The notes beneath the pieces were generated by a model. The model was not told the DNA's origin, searched no databases, and saw only the letters and a program-made list of their open reading frames with translations. The position numbers and the translations under genes are program-made. Source: Chloroflexota bacterium (GTDB lineage Bacteria; Chloroflexota; Anaerolineae; Caldilineales; Caldilineaceae). Taken from it: DNA of 64,000 nucleotides. Shown here one piece after another: positions 31,729-39,389 of the stretch (the first letter of the stretch is position 1; every line of letters starts with the position of its first letter). The stretch lies in NCBI GenBank assembly GCA_016861025.1, contig BOKO01000002.1, positions 186,001 to 250,000 on the forward strand, given 5' to 3'.

Positions 31729-32043
31729 CGTCCCTTTCCATGTCTGCAAAACTGCCTGACTGCGAAACTGAGCCATCTGAGATCTATGGTAGCCCCAAAA
31801 TGTAGAGAAATTGTGGAGAAAGAACAGAGATTCGGTTAAAGATTGACCGTGAGAAGTGAGTTGCGAGGGGCGAGGCTGATAGTTGCGACTTTCGTTGATG
31901 ATATTGACGTCGTCAGACACGATGTTTGGTCAGAAGAAGCTGCACCAGCGAAGACTTGATGACCGGGGCAGCGATTCGCCACTGGTCGTGGTATACTCTG
32001 CGCAAGACAAAAGCTGCGGTTATTGAATGGAGAGGAGATGCCC

Positions 32044-32622
32044 ATGAGCGTCGCTTTGGCTGCACCACCGATCAAGCGCTATCGCTGGTCCAGCACGGTC
32101 TTCCACACGATGGTCGAAAAGGGAATTCTTTGCGAGGATGAACCGATTCAATTGATCGAAGGAGAGCTTGTCACGATGTCACCAGTCGGCGCAGAACACA
32201 GCGGTTTGGTCAAGAAACTGGCGGAACTGCTCTTCGATCGGCTCAAGAAGCGTGCGTTGATCAGCGTTCAAGACCCGGTGCATTTGGATGAATTCTCGGA
32301 ACCGGAACCCGATCTTGCTCTGTTGAAGCCACGCGCTGACTACTATATGCGTGACTTGCCGCGCCCCGCCGACATCCTGCTCGTCATCGAAGTGGCCGAC
32401 AGCAGCCTGGCGTATGACCGCGGCGTGAAGATGTCACTCTACGCCAATGCCGACATCCCCGAAGCGTGGATCATCAACCTGATCGACCGTTGGATCGAGG
32501 TCTATCGCGACCCGTCGCCGGCAGGCTACACGACGATGCTCAAGATTCTGTCCGGCAAAACGATTGCACCGCAGGTGTTCGCCGATGTGGTGGTGGGTGT
32601 GGATGAACTGCTCGCTCAATGA
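32044..32622 (+). CDS. Uma2 family (DUF820) putative PD-(D/E)XK nuclease
   Basis: A 192-residue protein of the Uma2 type, common in Chloroflexota and Cyanobacteria. IQLIEGELVTMSPVGAEHS, then SEPEPDLALLK and ILLVIEVADSSLAYDRGVK carry the acidic and Lys residues of a restriction-endonuclease-like core. The biological role is unclear; mobile-element association is often suggested. ATG 32044 has GAGGAG six bases upstream; ATG 32038 and TTG 32023 are too close to or inside that site. Confidence 0.82.
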   Translation: MSVALAAPPIKRYRWSSTVFHTMVEKGILCEDEPIQLIEGELVTMSPVGAEHSGLVKKLAELLFDRLKKRALISVQDPVHLDEFSEPEPDLALLKPRADYYMRDLPRPADILLVIEVADSSLAYDRGVKMSLYANADIPEAWIINLIDRWIEVYRDPSPAGYTTMLKILSGKTIAPQVFADVVVGVDELLAQ

Positions 32623-32661
32623 CAGCAAGGCGGACACTGATTGCCAGCATCCGCCTTGCTG
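32623..32661. terminator. Hairpin between convergent genes
   Basis: CAGCAAGGCGGA (32623-32634) pairs perfectly with TCCGCCTTGCTG (32650-32661) around a 15-base loop, directly after the Uma2 stop and before the FtsK-like stop. No strong T-run is present on either side, so efficiency is uncertain. Confidence 0.55.
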
Positions 32662-32728
32662 TGGCCCGGTGTTCAGGCTGTGTGCGGTGCAGGTTGGGCA
32701 TTGCGATTTGAGATGATGGCAGTGATGG

Positions 32729-35623
32729 TCAGACCCACGCTTTGAGCGTCGCCAGCCACGCCGCTGGCGGCAAGCCATACGGGCGGAATTTCTCCAGCCG
32801 TCCTTCATCCTCGCTGTAGAGATAGGCGCGGTTCGGACCCACCTTACTGGCGGCGGGTGAGTCGAGCAGCGTGGACGAATCCTCGGCGCTCATCTGGAAG
32901 GCGACGCGCAGCGCAAACTCGCGCAGCAGGCGGCGTTCCAGCGTGCGGTTGAGGTTGGTCACCGTGTCGCACCAGACGAGCGTGTGTACGCCCACTTCGG
33001 GCCCGTCGCGCAGGATCGTGGCGAACTGCTGCGCAGGGTTGGCGGGCGCCGGCTCATTGCCAAAGGAGGCAAAGCTGCCAAACGAATCCTCCTGGCGCAG
33101 GTCGCGGGCGCGCTGCAAGCCATGCACGAGCAGGAAGCGTGGCGGCTGCGGGCTGCCCTCGTCGTCGAGACGACGCTGCACCTCGCTCGCCAACTGGTTG
33201 AGCACATCCGCCATCTGTCGGCGTTTGGCGATCTTGACTGACCGGGGCAGATGCGACGCCAATCCGCTGTAGAAATCAGCGGTGGTGTCATCGCCTTGAC
33301 TGAAATCGAGCAGGTGGATGGTGGGCGCCGCATCGCGCACCTGCGCCGCCAACGCCAGCAGCGCCGCGCTCAGCAGCCCCATAGCCGCCTCCTCATTCTG
33401 CCCGACGACGAGCAGGTTGGCGCCGCTCTGCTTGCGGAAACTGACCGTCACGGCATCGCGGATGGCGACGGGATCGCCCAACCACACGACCGGCGTCTTG
33501 CCCGGCGTGGCTTTGCCTGCCAGCAGATTCGCCAGCGCCTGGTTCTTTTCGATCTTGCCGGGGACGTTGCCCTCGAAAATGATCGGCTCAAATGGGGTGT
33601 AGTCTGCGGCGTGAGCGTCGGCAAAGGCGCGCAGGTCAGCCAGGATGTGCTCCAACTCGTCAGTCTCCTGGTCGAGATAGGCGACCTGGAAGAAGTTGTT
33701 GCCTTCGGGCCGGCCGTTGGCGGTGTTGTAGATCGCCTGTCCCGGACGTTCGAGCAGCCGTGCCGCCGGGTTGTCGTCGGAGAGGATCAGCCGCGAGTCG
33801 GCGTCGGAGCACTGCAGCGCGATGCGCACGCCCATCTGGTCGACGGTGGTGCGCGGCAGGGCGTAGGAACCGGCCAGCGTCTGCGAAGCCAGGAGCACAT
33901 GCACGCCAAACGCGCGGCCCTGACGCACCAGATGGTCGATGATCTGCGCCGACTGGGAGGCGATGGCGTCGTCCTCGGCAAAGAAGATCTGGAACTCGTC
34001 CACCAGCAGCAGTAGGCGCGGCAGCTTCTTGCCCGTGCGGCTGCGGTATTCGGCAATGTTGGCGACGCCACGCGCAGTAAAGAGCGCGCCGCGGTCATCG
34101 GTCTCCTGCTTCAGCCCTTGTAGCACACTGAGACCAAACTCACGCTCGCTCTCGATGGCGACGACGCGGGCATGGGGCAGCCGGACGCGGGCGTAGCTCT
34201 GGAACTCGACACCCTTCTTGAAGTCGATCAGGTAAAGCTGCACCTCGTCCGGGCTGTAGGTGAGCGCCAGGTTGGTGATCAGCGTGTGCAGCAGCGTCGA
34301 TTTGCCGGAGCCGGTGCGCCCGACGAGCAGCGCATGCTGCGAGGTGCCCTTGCCGCCCAACGCCAGTTCCTGCACTTTGGTGGCGCCGGCGGGCCCCAGC
34401 TTGACGCGCAGACTCTCGGCGGCGTCGACGAAGCTGCCATCCAGCCGATAGCCGCGCCACCATTCGCTGCGCAGGGGCGCAATGCGCAGGAAGGGCACCT
34501 TGACCTCGCCCGCCTTCTGCGCCTGCTTGCCGACGCTCTCGATGATGCGGTTGAGCAGGTCGGGCGGCGGCGCTTCGTCCAGCGTGAGCGTGCATTGCTG
34601 GAAGTCCTCATCCCGCCAGCGCCACGCTGCGCCGTCCCACTCGATGACCGTGGCGCCCTGCTCCAGATCCGCCAGGGTGAAGCCGTAGGGCAGGGGCTTG
34701 CTCGTATCGACCAGCACCACGGTGTAGACGCCGCAGCGCGGCCCGTTCTGGGCGATGCTGACCAGCCGCCGCGCCGACGCCTCGCTGAAGTTGGCGGGGA
34801 AGTCGAAGACGGTGAGCACGCGGTAGGGTTCAGCCACCTCGCCGGCCTGGGCGTTGTACTCCTCGATGCTCTTGAACTGGGCGCGCAGGTACTTCTGGAT
34901 GACATTCTCCATGTGCTCGCTGAGCGCCGCCAACTGCTGCTCAATCTGGTGCGGCTCGCTCCACGCCTTGCTGGTGACCAGGTTCTCGTCGTAGTCCGCC
35001 AGCTTCATGAAGGCGGCGACGTTCTGACCCAAGCCAACGGGATCGACAAAGGTGAAGCGCAGTTTGCCCGGCGGCAGGGTGGCGAGCAGGCGGGCGGCGA
35101 GGGATTGGATGGCGTGGGCGGCGGCGGGTTTGGCTTTGTCCTTCGCTTTGACCACGAACGCCCCATGTCCACCGATGATCGGCGTCAACGCCGGCATCGT
35201 GAGCTTATCCCATTGACCGACAACGACCAGCTCGCCCACGCGCAGCGCCGCCGGTGGATGGAGCACGCTGACCGGCTGCCATGTTCGCCAGCCGGCTGCA
35301 TCCGCCCACGACCGCGCAGCGAATCCCAACGGGCGCGTCATCTCGTCGATGCGGCTTGGGACCTGATCGATGACGCTGCGATAGTCGCTCAAGGCGGCTG
35401 CCATCGCCCGATCGCGTTGGTTCTGCAGATCGGCGAGCGTGGCCGCCAGTTTTTTCTCGGCGGCTTGCAGTGCGTTGCTGCGGGCTGTTTCTGCCGCTTC
35501 ACGCGCGCGGCGATCGTCCTCAGCAATCTGCTGCCCGGCGCGGTCATACCAGTAGCGCGCCTCGGCGATGGCGGCGGTCATCTGGCGGGCGAGGTCTTCA
35601 GCTTGTTGGCGAAAGTTGGGCAT
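32729..35623 (-). CDS. FtsK/SpoIIIE (EccC-like) ATPase with N-terminal coiled coil
   Basis: A 964-residue soluble ATPase. Residues about 5-75 form an Ala/Arg/Glu-rich coiled coil. Three FtsK-like ATPase units follow: about 120-310 (no P-loop), about 405-640 (Walker A GRTGSGKST at 435-443, Walker B LLLLVDEFQ at 537-545) and about 690-960 (P-loop degenerate, VVGQNEEAAMG). Tandem units with only some active are the plan of EccC, the motor of type VII secretion, but the N-terminal membrane helices of EccC are missing. WXG100-like genes in the same island support a T7-like role. ATG 35623 has AAGGAG eight bases upstream; a reading to 35671 is less likely. Confidence 0.85.
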   Translation of the reverse strand: MPNFRQQAEDLARQMTAAIAEARYWYDRAGQQIAEDDRRAREAAETARSNALQAAEKKLAATLADLQNQRDRAMAAALSDYRSVIDQVPSRIDEMTRPLGFAARSWADAAGWRTWQPVSVLHPPAALRVGELVVVGQWDKLTMPALTPIIGGHGAFVVKAKDKAKPAAAHAIQSLAARLLATLPPGKLRFTFVDPVGLGQNVAAFMKLADYDENLVTSKAWSEPHQIEQQLAALSEHMENVIQKYLRAQFKSIEEYNAQAGEVAEPYRVLTVFDFPANFSEASARRLVSIAQNGPRCGVYTVVLVDTSKPLPYGFTLADLEQGATVIEWDGAAWRWRDEDFQQCTLTLDEAPPPDLLNRIIESVGKQAQKAGEVKVPFLRIAPLRSEWWRGYRLDGSFVDAAESLRVKLGPAGATKVQELALGGKGTSQHALLVGRTGSGKSTLLHTLITNLALTYSPDEVQLYLIDFKKGVEFQSYARVRLPHARVVAIESEREFGLSVLQGLKQETDDRGALFTARGVANIAEYRSRTGKKLPRLLLLVDEFQIFFAEDDAIASQSAQIIDHLVRQGRAFGVHVLLASQTLAGSYALPRTTVDQMGVRIALQCSDADSRLILSDDNPAARLLERPGQAIYNTANGRPEGNNFFQVAYLDQETDELEHILADLRAFADAHAADYTPFEPIIFEGNVPGKIEKNQALANLLAGKATPGKTPVVWLGDPVAIRDAVTVSFRKQSGANLLVVGQNEEAAMGLLSAALLALAAQVRDAAPTIHLLDFSQGDDTTADFYSGLASHLPRSVKIAKRRQMADVLNQLASEVQRRLDDEGSPQPPRFLLVHGLQRARDLRQEDSFGSFASFGNEPAPANPAQQFATILRDGPEVGVHTLVWCDTVTNLNRTLERRLLREFALRVAFQMSAEDSSTLLDSPAASKVGPNRAYLYSEDEGRLEKFRPYGLPPAAWLATLKAWV

Positions 35624-35684
35624 GGGGTTGACTCCTTCATTGCGGATTGGCAAGTGTTCTGAACCAGCCACATTCAGTGTACAA

Positions 35685-35810
35685 CTACAGACTTCGACGC
35701 CGGGTCAGGTTGCGCAGGTCTTCGTGTAGGATTCGTGCGCGCAGATGACCGGGCGCACGGCGCAGCTCTTTACGCGCTTCGGCTGTTACCTCAACTCGAT
35801 AGGAGTCCAT
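35685..35810 (-). pseudogene. Truncated RelE/ParE-type toxin (41 residues)
   Basis: A short frame overlaps the end of the antitoxin gene, as is usual for toxin genes in this class. It reads MDSYRVEVTAEARKELRRAP then GHLRARILHED, close to the first 30 residues of RelE/ParE toxins (normally 85-95 residues), and then stops after an unrelated 10-residue tail. The catalytic C-terminal half is absent, so the toxin is probably dead. Its loss leaves the antitoxin as an orphan. Confidence 0.6.
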
Positions 35811-36048
35811 CGCGCCGCAGTTCCTCTTCCAGGTCGGCCAACGGGATCATCGCGACTGTGCCGTCTGTGCGGGCGTGCAGCCAATCGCGCAGCAAAGCTA
35901 CATCTTCCTGATCCTCCAGATGATTGGCCATTTCCTCCAGCACTGCGAGCAAGGCCTCCCAGGCTGACAACGGCACAATCACATCGGTGCGATCGCCGGC
36001 AGGATTGGTGATGTAGTGAACATCGGCGATTGATTCTGAGATACGCAT
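35791..36048 (-). CDS. Phd/YefM-like antitoxin
   Basis: An 85-residue protein starting MRISESIADVHYITN with TDVIVPLSAWEALLAVLEEM, matching the DNA-binding N-terminal region and helix of the Phd/YefM antitoxin family. Such proteins repress their own operon and neutralise a RelE-type toxin. ATG 36048 has a GGGAGA site; a reading from 36075 is less likely. The downstream toxin gene is truncated. Confidence 0.65.
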   Translation of the reverse strand: MRISESIADVHYITNPAGDRTDVIVPLSAWEALLAVLEEMANHLEDQEDVALLRDWLHARTDGTVAMIPLADLEEELRRDGLLSS

Positions 36049-36202
36049 CCGACATCTCCCTTCTGACGGCGCCACACCGCTGCAAACGTCAAGACAACCT
36101 GCGCGCGCTGGAAAAGTGACTCATGTCCCTATGCACCATATCACAGAACGCCGACAGGTCCGGGTCTGCGCCCAATCCGAGCGTAGGGACGCGCTTGCAT
36201 CT

Positions 36203-36415
36203 TTATTTGATCGAACCGAACTCGCTGCGAGTCAGGCCAAGATCACTGAGCGCACGTCGCAGGGTACCGGCCTTGATGTCCTTTGCGCCCCAGTCGGGGA
36301 GCGTTGTGAATCCACCGGTCGCCGGGTTCCACCAAATGCGATGGGAACCTGCGCCGTCGCGCACGTATTCGCACCCCAACTCACGCAGACGCCTGGCAAT
36401 CTCGCGGTATTTCAT
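36203..36415 (-). CDS. HicA-type mRNA interferase toxin
   Basis: A 70-residue toxin with a double-stranded-RNA-binding-like fold. MKYREIARRLRELGCEYVR and GAGSHRIWW (catalytic His) and the C-terminal KAGTLRRALSDLGLT are characteristic. HicA cleaves mRNA in the cytoplasm when not bound by HicB. The ATG overlaps the hicB stop by four bases. Both residues and length look intact, so the module may be active. Confidence 0.85.
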   Translation of the reverse strand: MKYREIARRLRELGCEYVRDGAGSHRIWWNPATGGFTTLPDWGAKDIKAGTLRRALSDLGLTRSEFGSIK

Positions 36416-36675
36416 TGCGTGACGAAGCGCAGATTGAAAGGTTGGTCGTCACTGAGATGGCTGAACTGTGGCGGAATCGATGCGCCTTTTGCACGGCGCG
36501 CCTCGATCATGGCGCGGATGTTGCCCGGAATCGCGCGCACGGCCTCATCCAACGTTTCGCCCCAGGCATGACAACCCGGCAGCCACAGACAGCTTACCTG
36601 GTAGACTTGATCTTCTTCGAGAAAGTCGACAGTGATCGGAATGGTCATTGCGTCGATTGCAGCAGTCGAATCCAT
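36412..36675 (-). CDS. HicB-type antitoxin
   Basis: An 87-residue antitoxin with the partial RNase H-like HicB fold: PITVDFLEEDQVYQV, then LPGCHAWGETLDEAVRAIPG and NIRAMIEARRAKG. It lacks the C-terminal ribbon-helix-helix of longer HicB proteins, so DNA binding may need another part. AAAGGGGAG is five bases before ATG 36675, which favours this start over ATG 36648. The gene order hicB-hicA is the reverse of the E. coli order but common. Confidence 0.8.
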   Translation of the reverse strand: MDSTAAIDAMTIPITVDFLEEDQVYQVSCLWLPGCHAWGETLDEAVRAIPGNIRAMIEARRAKGASIPPQFSHLSDDQPFNLRFVTQ

Positions 36676-36758
36676 GCGTACTCCCCTTTCAGGATACTCG
36701 CTGCCCGCTCACAGCGTCCTCATCATCTACGCTGCTAAATTCAGTACTTCACGATTCT

Positions 36759-36823
36759 CACGCGAAGCAGCGAAGAACGCGAAGAAAGCTATCTTCAACT
36801 TCGCAGCTTCGCGCCTTCGCGTG
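36759..36823. repeat. CGCGAAG-rich inverted repeat
   Basis: CACGCGAAG (36759-36767) pairs with CTTCGCGTG (36815-36823); inner copies of GCGAAG and CTTCGC extend the stem imperfectly. It lies in the 960-base space between hicB and the SUMF1 gene, which also holds a promoter, the DGR template repeat, tandem repeats and two hairpins. Confidence 0.55.
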
Positions 36824-36876
36824 CGGCAAAATCGTGAACTACTGAAATTGCATAGTTGCCGCACTGACTGCGGCGG

Positions 36877-36885
36877 ATTATAGCA
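36877..36885 (-). promoter_or_regulatory. Extended -10 promoter facing hicBA
   Basis: On the minus strand TGCTATAAT gives a TG-extended -10 box (hexamer 36882 to 36877). No good -35 is seen, which is usual for extended -10 promoters. It would start transcription near 36870, about 195 bases before hicB. Confidence 0.5.
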
Positions 36886-37098
36886 CAAACTGCTGTACAT
36901 CTGCCGGGTCTGCGCCAATCCGGGCGTATCGCCGCACACGGACAGGGCGCAGACCCCTTCGATATATGCCCGGCCGCGACGGCAGTTGCACCGCCGACGG
37001 CGCGGGCAGGAATCGGCTGCGCCGGCTTTCGTTCCGCGCTGGAGAAGCCGTGACCGCTCCAGAATTCTGGCCGCCGCGCCCGGAGGCAGCGGCGGGGG

Positions 37099-37187
37099 AA
37101 AGCCGTGGGACGACGACGCCACCCGAAACCCGATGTTCCTGTTCCGGTTGTCCAGATTGTTCCTGTTCCGGTTGGCGACCCGCACAA
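37099..37187 (-). other. DGR template repeat (TR)
   Basis: This 89-bp stretch matches the last 89 bp of the SUMF1-type gene (37648-37736) except at 11 positions. In the sense of the minus strand all 11 differences fall on an A of this copy (changed to C, G or T in the gene), while none of the 70 non-A positions differ. Translated, the template would read repeated Asn codons (NRNRNNLDNRNRNIGFR), the pattern of C-type-lectin DGR templates, where AAC codons give maximum diversity. It lies 458 bases downstream of the target gene stop and has no start site of its own, so it is template RNA, not a gene fragment. Confidence 0.9.
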
Positions 37188-37261
37188 CGTCTCAGCCGAC
37201 CCCTACAACACCTGCCCAGAGCAGGTAGTTGCCATGATCAGAACACGGATCAGCGGAAAAT

Positions 37262-37519
37262 ACGGATCAAGCCACAGATCCCATCCGTCCTATCCGCCCA
37301 TTCCGCAAATCCGTGTTCTACTCCTCACGCCCGATAGAACACGGATTACCGAATCAACGGATCAAGCCACTGATCCCATCCGTCCTATCCGCCCATTCCG
37401 CAAATCCGTGTTCTACTCCTCACACCCGATAGAACACGGATTGACGGAATCCACGGATCGATGCCGCCCACAGACACCTTCTATCCGCCCATTCCGCAAA
37501 TCCGTGTTCTACTCCTCCA
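37262..37519. repeat. Tandem 95-bp repeat with internal palindromes, between TR and VR
   Basis: Two near-identical units (37262-37356 and 37357-37451) and a partial third (37453-37519) are seen. Each full unit holds AATCCGTGTTCTA facing TAGAACACGGATT across 14 bases (37308-37320 with 37335-37347; 37403-37415 with 37430-37442). A lone right arm occurs at 38982-38994 just upstream of the SUMF1 gene. Units are too alike and too long for a CRISPR array. Confidence 0.8.
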
Positions 37520-37530
37520 ACAAAATTTCG

Positions 37531-37545
37531 GCCGCCTTCGGCGGC
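37531..37545 (-). terminator. Terminator-like hairpin after the variable gene
   Basis: On the minus strand GCCGCC-GAA-GGCGGC is followed by CGAAATTTTG. The stem is strong and the U-run short. It lies 100 bases beyond the SUMF1-type stop and could end that transcript or belong to the retrohoming signals. Confidence 0.5.
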
Positions 37546-37551
37546 ATTGCA

Positions 37552-37577
37552 TGTGGGGGACGCTGCGCTCCCCCACA
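37552..37577 (-). other. GC-rich hairpin downstream of the variable repeat
   Basis: TGTGGGGGA (37552-37560) pairs perfectly with TCCCCCACA (37569-37577) around an 8-base loop. DNA hairpins shortly after the variable repeat aid mutagenic homing in some known DGRs; a similar role here is inference from position, about 70 bases after VR. Confidence 0.5.
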
Positions 37578-37644
37578 CCCCCTCGCCAGAGAATCCAGAG
37601 CCTCCAGAGTAGATCAGAGATCAGAGGCGCCAGAGACCAGAGGC

Positions 37645-38964
37645 TCAAAAGCCGGGGGACGACGACGCCACCCGAAACCCGAGGTTCCAGCTCCGGAGGT
37701 CCAGATTGTACCTGCGCCGGCCGGCGACCCGCACAAAGGCGGAGTCAACGTAGAATGATCCTCCCCGCAGCACGCGGTAATCGCCGCCAGCCGGCCCCGT
37801 GGGGTTCTGTGCCGGTGACTGGCTGTAGTAGCCGCTGTCGTACCAATCGGCCGTCCATTCCCAGACGTTGCCGGCCATATCCAGCGCCCCGTAAGGGCTG
37901 GCGCCAGCGGGATAACTGCCCACCGGCGTGGTGTCGTTGACAAAGCCACAGCAATTGGCTAGCGACGAATCGGGCTGTTCGTCGCCCCATGGATAGGTGC
38001 GCCCATCCGTGCCCCTTGCTGCCTTTTCCCATTCAGCTTCGGTGGGCAGCCGGCCGCCCACCCATTGTGCATAGGCGGCGGCCTGGTTCCAGTCGACGTC
38101 GGTGACCGGATGTTGCCCATAGGCCGGATCCTGCCAGTAGCTGTTATCCGGCGCGCTGCACGCGCCAGCGGCCACGCACCTGGCATACTGGGCGTTGGTG
38201 ACCTCGGTCTGCATGATCCAGAAGGCGTCCAGGTAGACCGTGTGCTGGGGGTGTTCGTCGTCGTCGCCCACGCTCTCCGGGCTGCCCATTATGAACTCTC
38301 CAGCGGGCACTGGGACATAAGTGGCGCCATCCACCGGGTTCACCACTGCACTGCGTCCCTCACGACTTGCGGCTGCCAGTGCCGAGCTCAAAGCAGCACG
38401 GTTCGCCGCCACGCTCTGTTCGACATTCCAGCGTTGATAGAAAAAATAGCCTACCACCGCCAGAATCAACACGGCAACCGTCGCGCCGATCACCTGCTTT
38501 TGCTGCCGTGCGCGCTGTCTGTTTTTGGCTTCAAGCAACTGACCTGCGTTGATGCCAAGCTGCCGGATGCGGCCGGCGCCGGCCGTCAGCGCGGCCACCG
38601 GTTTGCCATCCCTGACTGTTGGCGATTGAGGAGTTGAATCCTCCAACGCAGGCGGCAGTTCCGACAGCGGCGTATCGAGTATGCGCAAGTACTCGCGTGC
38701 ATCGCGCCGGGCTGCGTCAATGGTGTCCACGGCCTGGTTGATCTGTGACTTTTGCGCACGCAGAGTGTCGTCCTGCGTCTTGATAGTCGCAGTGTAGCTC
38801 TGCTGTGCAGCGCGTAAGCTGCCAGCGTGCTGCTCCTGGGCCGCTTTCTCGCCTGCTGCGTACTGCTGCTGGGCGGCGGTCTCCCGTTGGCTGCGCTGCT
38901 GGCTGGCGGCCAGGAAGTCGCGCACGAACTGGCGCTGTTGGGTGAGTGGGGTTGGGGTGGTCAT
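37645..38964 (-). CDS. DGR target: membrane-anchored SUMF1/C-type-lectin-fold variable protein
   Basis: A 439-residue protein. Residues 5-95 are a Gln/Ala/Arg-rich coiled coil, 157-177 one membrane helix (VIGATVAVLILAVVGYFF), and about 208-434 an FGE-sulfatase (SUMF1) domain (FIMGSPE, RLPTEAEWEKAARG, NVWEWTADWYD, RVLRGGSF). Many DGR variable proteins use this fold as a binding platform. The last 29 residues (VRVAGRRRYNLDLRSWNLGF and following) are the diversified surface; eight template Asn, Arg, Ile or His codons are altered. It probably displays a hypervariable ligand-binding face; enzymatic formylglycine formation is not expected. ATG 38964 gives a coiled-coil start; a longer reading to 39036 has no ribosome site. 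Confidence 0.88.
   Translation of the reverse strand: MTTPTPLTQQRQFVRDFLAASQQRSQRETAAQQQYAAGEKAAQEQHAGSLRAAQQSYTATIKTQDDTLRAQKSQINQAVDTIDAARRDAREYLRILDTPLSELPPALEDSTPQSPTVRDGKPVAALTAGAGRIRQLGINAGQLLEAKNRQRARQQKQVIGATVAVLILAVVGYFFYQRWNVEQSVAANRAALSSALAAASREGRSAVVNPVDGATYVPVPAGEFIMGSPESVGDDDEHPQHTVYLDAFWIMQTEVTNAQYARCVAAGACSAPDNSYWQDPAYGQHPVTDVDWNQAAAYAQWVGGRLPTEAEWEKAARGTDGRTYPWGDEQPDSSLANCCGFVNDTTPVGSYPAGASPYGALDMAGNVWEWTADWYDSGYYSQSPAQNPTGPAGGDYRVLRGGSFYVDSAFVRVAGRRRYNLDLRSWNLGFRVASSSPGF
37648..37736 (-). other. DGR variable repeat (VR)
   Basis: The 3' end of the SUMF1-type gene, aligned without gaps to the template repeat. Differing positions are 37655, 37683, 37689, 37691, 37697, 37698, 37710, 37715, 37716, 37721 and 37722; each is opposite a template T on the plus strand (A in coding sense). 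The unmutated GC-rich end next to the stop (37656-37682) corresponds to the place of the initiation-of-mutagenic-homing site in known elements. Confidence 0.9.
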
Positions 38965-39075
38965 GGTGCTTGTCTCTCGGTTAGAACACGGATTGTCGGA
39001 ATAAACGGATTGGATTTCGGCGATAATCGCGATCAACTTATGGCAACGCTCTGCAGAACAAGTGGTGTGAACACT

Positions 39076-39231
39076 TCAAAAGACATCTTCGCCCGGGCGA
39101 TGGCCGCGCTTCATGCGACGGAGGAATGGCTGCCCATGAAGGACTTCCTCGACCTCGGTCAACATCACACCATGCTTTGTGGCCAACTTATCGACAATAT
39201 CTGGTATCCAGATGATTCGCTCGACACGCAA
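39076..39231 (-). pseudogene. Truncated BrnT-like toxin
   Basis: A 51-residue frame from TTG 39231 with AAGGGGGG six bases upstream and a TAGAAT -10-like box further up. VERIIWIPDIVDKLATKHGV, EVEEVLHGQPF and GHRPGEDVF match the first half of BrnT-family toxins (about 90 residues); then a stop follows and the remainder (expected ALGQT... region) is not found downstream in any frame. No BrnA antitoxin is next to it. Likely a dead remnant. Confidence 0.6.
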
Positions 39232-39300
39232 TCCATCCCCCCCTTGTTTGTCGGTGATTCTATCACGGATTTCGACCTGGTGCGATTTCGGACAAACCAC

Positions 39301-39365
39301 TTACTTCACCGCACGCTGCGCCTTGCTCACCACCTGCGTCAGCCATTCCAGGCTGTGCGCCACGG
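39301..39365 (-). pseudogene. Duplicated 3' end of the WXG100-like gene
   Basis: These 65 bases match 40409-40473 at 58 positions and encode SLEWLTQVVSKAQRAVK followed by the same TAA. It is a remnant copy of the end of the small WXG100-like gene, so the Rpn nuclease gene lies between two direct copies of this segment. Confidence 0.75.
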
Positions 39366-39389
39366 ACTAGAACGGCTACGGGGAAGTAC

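Noticed and set aside
30559..31920. A single 453-residue ABC ATPase-CinA fusion protein
   Set aside because: CinA has its own ATG and strong ribosome site at 31059, and the ATPase part has two frame jumps and missing catalytic residues.
32729..35623. Chromosome-segregation FtsK
   Set aside because: No membrane helices, no gamma DNA-reading domain, three ATPase units with degenerate P-loops, and WXG100-like neighbours; EccC-like is the better reading.
36727..37185. A 152-residue minus-strand frame starting with a SUMF1-like end (NRNRNNLDNRNRNIGFR)
   Set aside because: It looks like a SUMF1 gene fragment, but the adenine-only differences from the real gene and lack of a ribosome site show it is the DGR template repeat, not a coding remnant.
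37262..37519. Possible CRISPR array
   Set aside because: Units are about 95 bp, adjacent, nearly identical over their whole length and contain palindromes; there are no unique spacers and no cas genes.
37645..38964. Functional formylglycine-generating enzyme acting with the radical SAM maturase
   Set aside because: The C-terminal region is hypervariable and the protein is membrane-anchored with a coiled coil; the two genes are 29 kb apart and no sulfatase is seen.
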